Part shown: piece by piece, positions 1 to 8,230 of the stretch
Layout: the number at the start of each line of letters is the position of its first letter
Position numbering within the stretch: position 1 is the first letter of the stretch
NCBI GenBank assembly: GCA_005281725.1
Contig: SSBO01000098.1
Span: 1-12,178, forward strand
Source: Wuchereria bancrofti
Lineage: Eukaryota > Nematoda > Chromadorea > Rhabditida > Onchocercidae
Length of the DNA: 12,178 nt
Direction: 5' to 3'
Program-made: the position numbers and the translations under genes
The notes under the pieces: model-generated
What the model was told of the DNA's origin: nothing
The model's input: the letters and a program-made list of their open reading frames with translations, nothing else
Database searches by the model: none

Positions 1-75
1 AAAAGTATTCTGCTTTCACTGAAAGCATTTTTCTAAAGAAACTTTATGGCCTGTGTTCTCGAATATTTTTTGCAG

Positions 76-203
76 CAATGCCTCAGCTTTTCGTTATAGA
101 TTGGTATCATCAGAGAACAGTTCACGTATCCCACTACCACATATGGAAAGTCCAAGATGTTCCGTTAGAGGTGCATTGATCAACGGGAAAATTATTATTT
201 GTG
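76..203 (+). pseudogene. Kelch relic exon 1 (start of blade 1)
   Basis: The acceptor is TTTTTTGCAG ending at 75 and the donor is GTGAGC at 204. The frame is open across the exon and ends in INGKIIICG, the first beta strand plus first Gly of a Kelch GG turn. The junction to the exon at 299 is phase 1 and restores the GG pair. The frame remains open for some codons left of the acceptor, so position 53 is not a real start. Confidence 0.8.
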
Positions 204-298
204 GTGAGCGTTTTTCCATATATATATCTGTATATCTGCTATAATTTTTGCTAAAATTATGTAGCAAAAAGTTGTAGAATATCATCTTTAGTTTACAG

Positions 299-441
299 GT
301 GGTTATTATCGTGGCAAGTGTTTGGAGTCAGTGGGAGAATATAATTTATTGGAGAAAAGCTAGCGTCGTTTAGCCGACATGGCATAGTGCCGAGGTCGTT
401 TCGATGAGCTGTTGTGGGAAACAAAGTTTACGCTGTTGCTG
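299..441 (+). pseudogene. Kelch relic exon 2 (blade 1 to blade 2), with two TAG stops and a frameshift
   Basis: Reads GYYRGKCLESVGEYNLLEKS, then TAG at 361-363 exactly where the conserved Kelch Trp belongs (TGG to TAG is one transition), then RRLADMA, a second TAG at 385-387, and RGRFD. After GAT at 403-405 the frame changes: from 408 the expected strand AVVGNKVYAVAG is read with two extra bases (or one lost) at 406-407. Donor GTGCTT at 442, phase 1, joins the exon at 622 to give AGSSGSVDL. Confidence 0.8.
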
Positions 442-621
442 GTGCTTTCTTGCTCTAGTTTAATATATTGAGTAAGCAGTTTTTGAACAGAACGTTTAGT
501 TGGATTTTTCCTTCTGTTCATCATAGGATTTGATTCATAGTTTTCTTTATTAGGAAAAGTTTTGTGTGCACTTCACAACCACTGTTTATTTGAACAAATT
601 AGCAATCAGCTCATTGATAAG

Positions 622-720
622 GTAGTAGCGGAAGTGTGGATTTAAAAACAGTGGAATGTTACGACTCAGAAGTCGAGAAATGGTCATTGGTAAAATGATT
701 ACATCACGGTCGCAGTCATA
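622..720 (+). pseudogene. Kelch relic exon 3 (blade 2)
   Basis: The acceptor is ATAAG ending at 621. The frame gives SVDLKTVECYDSEVEKWSLV, a standard Kelch strand pair ending at the conserved Trp. TGA follows at 696-698; the expected next strand (MITSRSQS) is read from 695 in another frame and ends in TAA, so there is at least one indel. The right border is uncertain. Nothing Kelch-like is seen from about 722 to 1028. Confidence 0.75.
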
Positions 721-1028
721 ATGGTTTTTTTTTATATTCATGAGGTAGAATTCTTATGATTAGAAAATTGTGTTAAAAATATTTCAAGCGAATTTATCGA
801 CTTCTAATATTAAGTGAAATCTTTATTGCTGCAAAAGAAACTCCTCTATTTGATAACAAGAATTAAATCACTTGGGCGGGTTGGCTTTTTGCCTTTTGCT
901 TCTATTCACAACTTTTGTTAATTTAGCTTTGTTATTGGCAGTACGTAAGTTTTTTATGCTCTTGCTAACTTTAAAGTGTGAAGTTGTAGAATTTAGACAT
1001 GAGTGTAAAAGTTTTTATTCTATGTTGT

Positions 1029-1152
1029 GCTGCTCTGGATGGATTAATCTATTGTATTGGGAGTTGTTGTGAGTAGATCGTTTTGAGTGAATGCGAGAGG
1101 TATAATCCTGAATTAGATGAATGGGCGTCAATAACGCCGTTACGAACAGCAG
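1029..1152 (+). pseudogene. Kelch relic exon 4 (blade 3)
   Basis: AALDGLIYCIGSCCE, then TAG at 1074-1076, then IVLSECERYNPELDEW and ASITPLRTA in the same frame. Donor is AG/GTAATA at 1153. The left border is unclear because no good acceptor lies next to it. The exon ends in phase 1 while the next exon needs phase 2 to give RPVVLHG, so one base appears to be missing near 1150. Confidence 0.8.
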
Positions 1153-1230
1153 GTAATATTCTCTCGTCCACAGTAGACCTTTTTATTGCTGTCTGTATCT
1201 CTGTAATGCTTCTTAGAAAATCTTTGGTAG

Positions 1231-1393
1231 GCCAGTTGTACTTCATGGCATGGCCTCGTTATTGTTTGTGGAGGATGCAATGGTTGGAAATGTTTGGACT
1301 CAGTTGATGCGTACTCTCCGAAGACGGGGAAATGGCAAAGACTAGCATCTTTGAAAACAGCTAGACGTGGGTCTGTTGTTGCCGTGGCAAAAG
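1231..1393 (+). pseudogene. Kelch relic exon 5 (blade 4) with a 5-bp slippage duplication
   Basis: Acceptor TTTGGTAG ends at 1230; donor AAAAG/GTTTGC at 1394. The start reads PVVLHG in one frame; after a tandem ATGGC ATGGC at 1245-1254 the frame changes and continues GLVIVCGGCNGWKCLDSVD, YSPKTGKW and TARRGSVVAVAK. Removing one ATGGC unit joins the two frames without a gap. The phase-1 junction to 1543 (G + AT = Asp) is intact. Confidence 0.85.
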
Positions 1394-1542
1394 GTTTGCT
1401 AGAAAAATTTTCGGTTAAATCTTCGATAATAAAACTTTGTGTTTTGTTAAAATTGAGTTCTACTCTCATAGATTATTGACTGTGTGACATGAATAGTAGT
1501 TTCTGAATTGGATATTAATTGAAAAGAAAAAACACTTTCTAG

Positions 1543-1754
1543 ATTCACTATTTGTTATTGGCGGTCATGATGGCACGCACTCGTTGAATTCAGTAGAAAT
1601 CTTGGATGATCCAACTGGAGAATGGCGTTTAGGTCCATCACTTACTATACCACGTGCTAATGTCAAAGCTGCAGTAGCCTCGGGTGATGAAATATATCTT
1701 TTGGGCGGTTTTGATGGGACACAATTTCTTCCTTCTATTGAAGTGCTCAACAGT
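1543..1754 (+). pseudogene. Kelch relic exon 6 (blades 5 and 6), the best-preserved part
   Basis: Acceptor TTTCTAG ends at 1542. The frame is undisturbed for about 70 codons: SLFVIGGHDGTHSLNSVEIL, then EWRLGPSLTIPRANVKAAV, then IYLLGGFDGTQFLPSIEVLN. Similarity stops at about 1754, where AGT/GTTCGG could be a donor; the short C-terminal strand normal for the family is not found in the following kilobase. Confidence 0.85.
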
Positions 1755-2635
1755 GTTCGGTTTATTCCAATATCAAGAATCCTTTTATTATCATTTTTTA
1801 ATGGATTAGTTAATTCTTAAATTCTGTAGTAAGGACGAGATCGGGTTCCCTTACTTTAATAGATTTAAGACTTTTTTCATAATATTACTTTCCCTTGTTT
1901 TCCACCTTCACGAGAGGAGAATGTTGCATTATAATCGGAGTTAAGGAAATCTGGATTTCGCATAATATATAATTACATTGGCATCATCGGTGACCTCTTA
2001 GGAAGTTTGAATGATTACAAGAATCACAGAAAAAAAAATTTTTTAAAGTATTTCCTTATGTCACAAGGGAATACTTTTATAGAAATTTTGTTATAAGGGG
2101 GATTTTCATTAGATAGTCTGAGATTTTTAACAACTGAATCACGAATTGAATTTGGAGAATTTCATGTGTATTGGAGTGTGAAAATGTTTATTTTTTAGAA
2201 TTGTAAGGCTGGCGAAATTGGCAGTGAGAGACAAAATTAAATGACTGGAGAAATTAGTCACTGTTATCAAAAAGATATCAGAAGAATGTAGTACCAAGTT
2301 ATTTTTACAGTTGAATTGATCACTGATGTTACATATTACATGTTTACACTTTTTATTGCATTAAGTATTAATTGGAAACGTTTATTTAAGTATTAATTTG
2401 GAAACGTTTATGTAGTTTTATCTCTGCTTGTTTAGTTAATTGTAGAACCCAGTTAATCTAAGTGGGCTTCTGTTATTTTCGTTTCAATCAATGACCAATG
2501 AATGAAGCACTAAAAATATTAACCTGCTAAGATTGGATATGAACATCAAAATTTTTCAATCTGAAGAATTATAAAATCTGTACGAAAGAAATAATGCTAA
2601 CATGTCAACAGCCAAATGGAAGACACATAACTGAA
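1755..2635. other. No gene seen; AT-rich non-coding
   Basis: No frame here shows family-like protein sequence or good splice signals around an open frame. It holds an A9T6 run near 2032-2046 and one short tandem repeat (2361-2411). Confidence 0.6.
2361..2411. repeat. Two-copy 25-bp tandem repeat
   Basis: Copies at 2361-2385 and 2386-2411 (TTAAGTATTAATTGGAAACG and following bases) differ only by one extra T in the second. It looks like a simple local duplication. Confidence 0.9.
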
Positions 2636-2763
2636 ATGACCCTTCTTATCTGTTTTATTATTGCCGCGAAAAAGATTGGAAGTCCAGTGATAGATAGATT
2701 ATGCAATAAACATCACTCTGGAGAAAAATGCACAGAGCAAGCAAGACAAAAACACGAAGTCAG
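2636..2763 (+). other. Possible first exon with a short hydrophobic N-terminus (weak)
   Basis: ATG at 2636 opens MTLLICFIIAAKKIGSPVID, followed by a Cys- and Lys-rich stretch (RLCNKHHSGEKC), and the frame runs 42 codons to a strong donor, AG/GTGAGA at 2764. The start could be a signal peptide or membrane anchor. No matching second exon or family is recognised; it may be chance in AT-rich DNA. Confidence 0.2.
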
Positions 2764-2769
2764 GTGAGA

Positions 2770-3618
2770 ATTTTGTTTAAAATTTTGTTTGCATGGTCTA
2801 GTGTTACAGTGTATTTTATCGCTCTATCTGTTACCTGAGCGAAAAAAGCACTGAGCCTATTTGGAAGCTTTTGACGTTATTGGTTCTCTTAAGTCCTGTA
2901 GTATATTTCATAATCCCAAACTCTTTTTAATTTTCAAATAAAAAAAAAAGATGAATAAATTGTCCCAATCAACGAGAACATAACTTCTCGAGAAAGCAAG
3001 GCGTGTTTTGTGTTTATATATTGCCACTCGCCCACAAATAATGCCTCTTATCAGTATTTGTTTAATTAAGCAAAGTTTCCAGGGAGCAAAGTTCCCAGGG
3101 ACTTTCAGAACTCAGTCCAATAAAAGCTTTCTGATATTACAAATACACCACAGGTCGCTACATCCACACACCATAATTTTAGTTCATATAGCTTACTGTC
3201 TGTCGCATTTGCCGAGCGCTCGTTGCTCCAAGTCGTCAATTCGTGAGACGTACCATCTTCGGTGGACGAATAACAAGTGAATAGCATAACATTTACCAGC
3301 AGTTGCACGTAGGACATTGTGCAATGCGCTTGGGTCACTGAGTCATAGTACTTTTGCATAAAGTGTGAAGTTTTATTTCTCTTTCCCTGTAGATAGTCGT
3401 CTTTATGCAATGAAAACTACAAATTTACTGGACATCCACTTTCTTAACCATAGTGATAATATCGGATGAAAATATACCATTTGACGGAAGACATGAAGCA
3501 GGTATAGAGTAGCTTGCATTTATTTCAGTCCTTTGTTGCAGTCAGATCTCTAAGCAAAGATGTGATATTAAAAAAATATTGAGCAGAATTTTTTCGCAAT
3601 CGCTAAAAGTATGTCGAT
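2770..3618. other. No supported gene
   Basis: The 3000-3410 part is less AT-rich and has open frames of 90-101 codons on both strands (3008-3280 plus, 3105-3410 minus), but neither shows a domain, a convincing hydrophobic start, or splice context. I treat them as chance frames. Confidence 0.5.
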
Positions 3619-3813
3619 ATGAAGTGTGGCGCATATAGTAGATATATTTTTTGTGCCTTGATATTTATGTTTTACTGCAAGTTGATCTTTGGGGCGAGTC
3701 ATCATCTTCCAGATTTAACTACAAATTCAGCAACGAATGTACCTTTCATATCATGCAAAAATTATTCCAAGCTATTGCAAGCTGTTGTCATTACACCAAT
3801 TTTTACTTTATTT
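3619..3813 (+). pseudogene. Possible signal-anchor exon, cut by an inverted repeat; candidate 5' exon of the GT31 gene
   Basis: ATG at 3619 gives a short basic tail (MKCGAYSR), a hydrophobic segment (YIFCALIFMFYCKLIFG, residues 9-25) and a polar stem (HHLPDLTTNSATN), the usual plan of a Golgi type II transferase N-terminus. The frame then reads NYSKLLQAVVITPIFTLF and soon stops. The same 18 residues are read on the minus strand from the right arm of the inverted repeat, where the frame goes on into QSALNEGIVIKKVQPNNQSF. This suggests the original exon continued that way and was disrupted by an inversion. Membership of the downstream transferase gene is inferred only from position, strand and topology. 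Confidence 0.3.
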
Positions 3814-3962
3814 ATTGAAACATACTAGCCATCAATATTGTCACGTTGAATGACTGATTGTTTGGCTGAACTTTTTTAATAACGATTCCTTCGTTCAGTG
3901 CTGACTGAAATAAAGTAAAAATTGGTGTAATGACAACAGCTTGCAATAGCTTGGAATAATTT
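3759..3962. repeat. Perfect 55-bp inverted repeat with 94-bp spacer
   Basis: Left arm 3759-3813 and right arm 3908-3962 are exact reverse complements over all 55 bases; the spacer is 3814-3907. The flanks show no transposon ends. The arms carry an open reading frame rather than low-complexity DNA, so this looks like a fold-back or template-switch duplication. Confidence 0.95.
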
Positions 3963-4280
3963 ACCCTTAAAAGTAGTGGCGCTATTTGAAGAAAAAGAAC
4001 TTCCCTCATCTGCGTGAATGAATTGAATTCGCACTGGATAAATTTTTTGCGGGAAATTGTTTTTCCCATCCTATTTCGCACGGAAATAATGGTTTCATGA
4101 GGGATGCATATTCGTGTTTTTTATACAAACTGAATTTTTTAATTCATTTTAAATTGAAGTGCATAATGGGACGAGTTATCTTCCAGAAATTCAGTTGCTA
4201 CGCATTTGTTAGCGAAAGTTTATCATCATTCATTTTCATTTTGTTTCATGTTCGATTATGTAAACATTATACAAACATAC

Positions 4281-4304
4281 TTTGTTATGCATATCGTTCT
4301 CCCA
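4281..4304. repeat. 24-bp direct repeat, copy 1 (copy 2 at 4794-4817)
   Basis: The segment containing TTATGCATATCGTTCTCCCA occurs identically at 4794-4817, 513 bp downstream and just before the acceptor of the exon at 4851. It is too long to be chance in a window this size. Its origin is not evident. Confidence 0.85.
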
Positions 4305-4793
4305 GCGATTATGCCCGAAATACTGGAAATCTTTTCGAGGCGCATCTATGTGCCAGATATTTGTTACATGGAAGATATGTCATAGGACTCACTAATCATT
4401 CATTTTAATCTGCCAGCTGGTTCTGTTTTCAATTCATTAGATTAATTACAACCATAAAGCAATCCCATTTTTAATCACTCCCATTTTAATGATGGAACTG
4501 TGGACGTCGTTTTATTATTTTTATTGTTTTTTTTATTATTTTTACTGATTGTAGACGATGGTTCATTTTTTTAGATCTGGTTAATTAAGGGTATCACATA
4601 CAGACGAATACAATTGGTTGCGATAAGCAACCTTGATTCTTTTGGAATAATATTTTGTCATAGAGTTTACAGGAAGCACTTTTGTGGTATTTGCCTCTCC
4701 ACGTTTACTTTTTTAACATTTAGTTTTGCGTTTTTTTTTGCGTTTAAAAGGAGAAATTAACTTGAACTGCTTAAAAAATATAGAGGGATAAAT

Positions 4794-4817
4794 TTTGTTA
4801 TGCATATCGTTCTCCCA
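4794..4817. repeat. 24-bp direct repeat, copy 2
   Basis: Exact second copy of 4281-4304. It lies about 33 bp upstream of the 3' splice site at 4850, inside the presumed intron. Confidence 0.85.
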
Positions 4818-4850
4818 ATTCTAAATTTTGTACGAATTTTATTTTTTTAG

Positions 4851-5086
4851 GTTATATTGACGCCAACACTGAAGTCATTCAAGTGTTAATCAAAAAAGCA
4901 AGTTTTAAAACTCTGAAAAGGTATGGAGAAAGTCAATATAACCCATCTATGCATCATTTCTTTATGGATACTACATTAGACCGATTATATTTTCGAGAAG
5001 TCTTTCTCAAAATTCGACTGGCCACCACATATAAATATTCGGGAGCGGGTACTTTCTATCTTTCAAAAATTTCTGGTTACAGATAT
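4851..5086 (+). pseudogene. GT31 gene, putative stem exon
   Basis: Acceptor ATTTTTTTAG ends at 4850; donor TAT/GTAATC at 5087. The frame is open for 78 codons from YIDANTEVIQVLIKKASFK through MHHFFMDTTLDRLYF to KISGYRY, and the phase-0 junction runs directly into the exon at 5353. The content is not conserved, as expected for the variable lumenal stem. It is assigned to the GT31 gene by junction phase only. Confidence 0.5.
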
Positions 5087-5352
5087 GTAATCTAGGATAA
5101 ATAAACAAATGTTACAGAAATTTGAAGATATAGCCAGGGTCCCTCCTCCTTTTATTTATTTTAAGGAAAATCTAAAATCAGAGGCGTAGGATCTTCCTGT
5201 TAAAGATATATCAGTTTTTCTTGCATTTAAAAACATGTTTACAAATTGTTGCCCAATTCACTGACTACAAATTTTGTTAAATTAAAAATTGTTTTTCTAT
5301 AAATTGGTGCATATTACTAATTAATGTTGAAATCTATTATTCATTTATTCAG

Positions 5353-5502
5353 GTATTACTGGAGTTGACTGGTCAACCAGCATCTTATCTATATGAGAAT
5401 TGGGCTTACTTCGAACCATTTCATATTCCGACATGCAAGTTCAGCAAGGCAATGAATAAATTTTTATTGATTATTGTGAAATTTTCACCATTACATTTCT
5501 TA
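5353..5502 (+). pseudogene. GT31 exon with first conserved strand (copy A)
   Basis: Acceptor TATTCAG ends at 5352. Fifty codons run VLLELTGQPASYLYENWAYF, then HIPTCKFSKAMNKFLLIIVK and FSPLHFL. The last part is the first GT31 block (family: LLI.VKS.P.. before RR.AIR). The donor is GTTACA at 5503, weak but in phase 0 with the next exon. An identical copy lies at 6938-7087. Confidence 0.8.
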
Positions 5503-5633
5503 GTTACATTTTTCTGAGAATAATTTTACGTATGCTTGATACATATTTCAGAAACTGATCTTATGACTCTTTCATGATATCAAATATCCTCGTCGTTTTT
5601 TAGATAATTGTTTTACTAAGTACTAAGTAACAA

Positions 5634-5699
5634 AATATAACATTTCTAACCTAACTTCATGCTTGCGAGAAATATAACTTTTCTAACCCAACTTCATGC
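5634..5699. repeat. Short imperfect tandem repeat in a GT31 intron (also at 7219-7284)
   Basis: 29-bp units at 5634-5662 and 5671-5699 match at 27 positions (shared core CTAACTTCATGC versus CCAACTTCATGC). It lies in the 5503-5816 intron and is repeated in copy B. Confidence 0.9.
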
Positions 5700-5721
5700 T
5701 GATGAGTTATCAAAATTCATT

Positions 5722-5757
5722 CTTTAAATTCCAAACATTGACGTTTGGAGTTTAAAG
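5722..5757. other. Hairpin, 15-bp stem with one mismatch (also at 7307-7342)
   Basis: CTTTAAATTCCAAAC (5722-5736), loop ATTGAC, then GTTTGGAGTTTAAAG (5743-5757). It is inside the intron before the exon at 5817. No known RNA family is recognised. Confidence 0.7.
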
Positions 5758-5816
5758 GAAAAACGAAGTTACGAAGCTCCTTGGTGTTTAGTTAAATGAA
5801 ATATTTCTGGTCTTAG

Positions 5817-5993
5817 AAACGGCAAGCAACACTGTCACGTGGGATTCAGTGTTCAATCATTCGGATTTCACCATGATCGGCCGAGAACTTTTTAATCAGG
5901 AAAATAAACGACCGCAAAAAGAAATTGATTTATACAATGATATACTAGTTGGTGATTACATTGGCAGTTATCGAAATAATATATTGGAGATTT
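5817..5993 (+). pseudogene. GT31 exon with AIR.TWG-like block and DI..D motif (copy A), one frameshift
   Basis: Acceptor GTCTTAG ends at 5816. KRQATL is read in phase with the previous exon; after one missing base near 5835 the frame 5816+3n gives TWDSVFNHSDFTMIGRELF, NQENKRPQKEIDLYNDILVG and DYIGSYRNNILEI, matching the family up to N-N-T-L-K. Aligned on RRQAIRKTWG the loss is exactly one codon position. The identical second copy is at 7402-7578. Confidence 0.85.
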
Positions 5994-6645
5994 GTTATTT
6001 TTGAATTTCTTTACATGTGCTTGAGGCATTCGGAATATAACTTCGGTAGAAAAACTCAAATTAATTTTTTGGTTTTTGAGCCAACTTAATTTTCAGGAAG
6101 AAAATTAAATCTTCTTTTGATAAAAAAAGGATGAAAAAATCTTCAGTAGAAGAGGATGAATTGAATAAATAGTCTCTTCAAAAGATCGATAGGACGTCTC
6201 GCCACATTCTTAGTAAATGAAACATATTGAAGCTTATAGTTTAAAGCTTACATGAAATTGATAAAGTTTGTGTGGCCTAGTGAGATATCTTTACTTCGTC
6301 CGGGAGTTTTTAAAGGTGTTTAAAGGACGAAAAGATTTAGTAGGATTTGAGTTTTATGAATTCTTGTCGATGATTACTGCATATTTCTATGGCTTAATAG
6401 CACTAGATTTCAAAAAATCCGGTTGAAGAATTCCTCGCTAATTCTTATCCTATATAGTTCATTTAGTTTATCTAGACTACCATAATGGAGATGTTATTGT
6501 GAAATAGGAACAAGAAAAAACTGGAAGAGAGGGAAGTTTTAGAAGTTATATTAGAAATGAGTTTAGAAATTAAACCAGAAACTATTCGAATTGCATTCAA
6601 AGTAGAAGCAACCGTTTCCATTCTGACATTTTGGTTCCTTTTCAG

Positions 6646-6868
6646 TTTTTATCAGCAGTGCAGTTTTTATTCAGTTATTGTCATCATCATTATAATTTTC
6701 CCTATGCACTTTTTGTCGATGAAGATTATTTGGTCTTAGTAAAAACTTAGTAGCAGAAGTGAAAAAATATATGTATAATCGGCTTTATATAGGTTGGAGA
6801 TTTGATAGCGACTATTTAGGACCAGATTTCACATACATCGGGTAAATTGTTCAAACCTTTGGTTAATA
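6646..6868 (+). pseudogene. GT31 exon with DxD motif (copy A), cut off at the duplication join
   Basis: Acceptor CCTTTTCAG ends at 6645. The frame reads FLSAVQFLFSYCHHHYNFPY, then ALFVDEDYLVLVK with VDED at the family VDDD position (6715-6726), then after a one-base loss in the A-run 6741-6745 NLVAEVKKYMYNRLYIGWRF. Stop TAA at 6843. Copy A ends at the N at 6869 and lacks the following YHQLIYQWD segment, present only after copy B (8231-8481). Confidence 0.85.
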
Positions 6869-6869
6869 N
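6869..6869. other. Single ambiguous base (N), contig join
   Basis: The only N in the window, sitting exactly at the boundary between the two identical copies. This is typical of a scaffold gap of negative or unknown size written as one N. Confidence 0.9.
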
Positions 6870-6937
6870 AAAATTGTTTTTCTATAAATTGGTGCATATT
6901 ACTAATTAATGTTGAAATCTATTATTCATTTATTCAG

Positions 6938-7087
6938 GTATTACTGGAGTTGACTGGTCAACCAGCATCTTATCTATATGAGAATTGGGCTTACTTCGAA
7001 CCATTTCATATTCCGACATGCAAGTTCAGCAAGGCAATGAATAAATTTTTATTGATTATTGTGAAATTTTCACCATTACATTTCTTA
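6938..7087 (+). pseudogene. GT31 exon with first conserved strand (copy B)
   Basis: Exact repeat of the exon at 5353-5502, with the same acceptor and donor. In an uncollapsed assembly this would be the same exon counted twice. Confidence 0.8.
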
Positions 7088-7401
7088 GTTACATTTTTCT
7101 GAGAATAATTTTACGTATGCTTGATACATATTTCAGAAACTGATCTTATGACTCTTTCATGATATCAAATATCCTCGTCGTTTTTTAGATAATTGTTTTA
7201 CTAAGTACTAAGTAACAAAATATAACATTTCTAACCTAACTTCATGCTTGCGAGAAATATAACTTTTCTAACCCAACTTCATGCTGATGAGTTATCAAAA
7301 TTCATTCTTTAAATTCCAAACATTGACGTTTGGAGTTTAAAGGAAAAACGAAGTTACGAAGCTCCTTGGTGTTTAGTTAAATGAAATATTTCTGGTCTTA
7401 G

Positions 7402-7578
7402 AAACGGCAAGCAACACTGTCACGTGGGATTCAGTGTTCAATCATTCGGATTTCACCATGATCGGCCGAGAACTTTTTAATCAGGAAAATAAACGACCGC
7501 AAAAAGAAATTGATTTATACAATGATATACTAGTTGGTGATTACATTGGCAGTTATCGAAATAATATATTGGAGATTT
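7402..7578 (+). pseudogene. GT31 exon with DI..D motif (copy B)
   Basis: Exact repeat of 5817-5993, including the same one-base frameshift between KRQATL and TWD. Two independently decaying copies would not be expected to share every lesion. Confidence 0.85.
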
Positions 7579-8230
7579 GTTATTTTTGAATTTCTTTACA
7601 TGTGCTTGAGGCATTCGGAATATAACTTCGGTAGAAAAACTCAAATTAATTTTTTGGTTTTTGAGCCAACTTAATTTTCAGGAAGAAAATTAAATCTTCT
7701 TTTGATAAAAAAAGGATGAAAAAATCTTCAGTAGAAGAGGATGAATTGAATAAATAGTCTCTTCAAAAGATCGATAGGACGTCTCGCCACATTCTTAGTA
7801 AATGAAACATATTGAAGCTTATAGTTTAAAGCTTACATGAAATTGATAAAGTTTGTGTGGCCTAGTGAGATATCTTTACTTCGTCCGGGAGTTTTTAAAG
7901 GTGTTTAAAGGACGAAAAGATTTAGTAGGATTTGAGTTTTATGAATTCTTGTCGATGATTACTGCATATTTCTATGGCTTAATAGCACTAGATTTCAAAA
8001 AATCCGGTTGAAGAATTCCTCGCTAATTCTTATCCTATATAGTTCATTTAGTTTATCTAGACTACCATAATGGAGATGTTATTGTGAAATAGGAACAAGA
8101 AAAAACTGGAAGAGAGGGAAGTTTTAGAAGTTATATTAGAAATGAGTTTAGAAATTAAACCAGAAACTATTCGAATTGCATTCAAAGTAGAAGCAACCGT
8201 TTCCATTCTGACATTTTGGTTCCTTTTCAG

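Larger units (their letters stand above)
76..1754 (+). pseudogene. Kelch-repeat (IVNS1ABP/ivns-1-like) beta-propeller gene, decayed, C-terminal half only
   Basis: Six exon relics spell out the successive blades of one Kelch propeller in order, with GG turns, the Tyr-x6-Trp spacing and Arg after each Trp strand (for example YNPELDEW, YSPKTGKW, IGGHDG, LGGFDG). Kelch-like proteins of this kind are usually Cullin-3 substrate adaptors or actin-associated proteins; the BTB and BACK domains would lie upstream of the window. Blade order and details such as GWKCL in blade 4 and IPRAN in blade 5 fit IVNS1ABP best, remembered from the family, not searched. Several junctions keep phase 1 (203/299, 441/622, 1393/1543). 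The copy is broken: in-frame TAG at 361, 385 and 1074, frameshifts near 406, 695 and 1245-1254, and the last strand after EVLNS (about 1754) is missing. Introns are retained, so it is not a retrocopy. Sequence error instead of true decay is possible. Confidence 0.85.
3963..4850. other. No supported gene; simple repeats
   Basis: Contains the right flank of the inverted repeat, a 103-codon open frame at 4097-4408 without recognisable features, a T/A-rich stretch at 4509-4545 with the 13-mer TTTATTATTTTTA twice (4511 and 4532), and one half of a 24-bp direct repeat. Confidence 0.5.
5285..6869. repeat. 1,585-bp direct tandem duplication, copy A
   Basis: Every base compared at offset 1,585 is identical to 6870-8454; I found no mismatch. 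It covers three GT31 exons and their introns and ends at the single N (6869), which corresponds to G at 8454. Identity across introns plus an N exactly at the join points to two overlapping contigs joined end to end without collapsing. Confidence 0.97.

Noticed and set aside
1140..1469. 109-codon minus-strand frame
   Set aside because: It is the antisense shadow of Kelch exon 5, which has a clear family match on the plus strand.
3105..3410. 101-codon minus-strand frame in a less AT-rich patch
   Set aside because: No recognisable domain or splice context; one frame of this length is expected by chance in 12 kb, and the opposite strand is equally open.
3759..3962. Inverted repeat as terminal repeats of a DNA transposon
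   Set aside because: The 94-bp spacer has no transposase, there is no visible target-site duplication, and the arms read as protein-like sequence.
4097..4408. 103-codon plus-strand frame
   Set aside because: Mixed composition, no motif, and it overlaps a short repeated motif; not distinguishable from chance.
6557..6739. 60-codon open frame at 6557-6739 and its copy at 8142-8324 as a separate small membrane protein
   Set aside because: It overlaps the GT31 DxD exon in another frame; the hydrophobic tail comes from the same DNA that reads FSYCHHHYNFPYALFVDED in the conserved frame.
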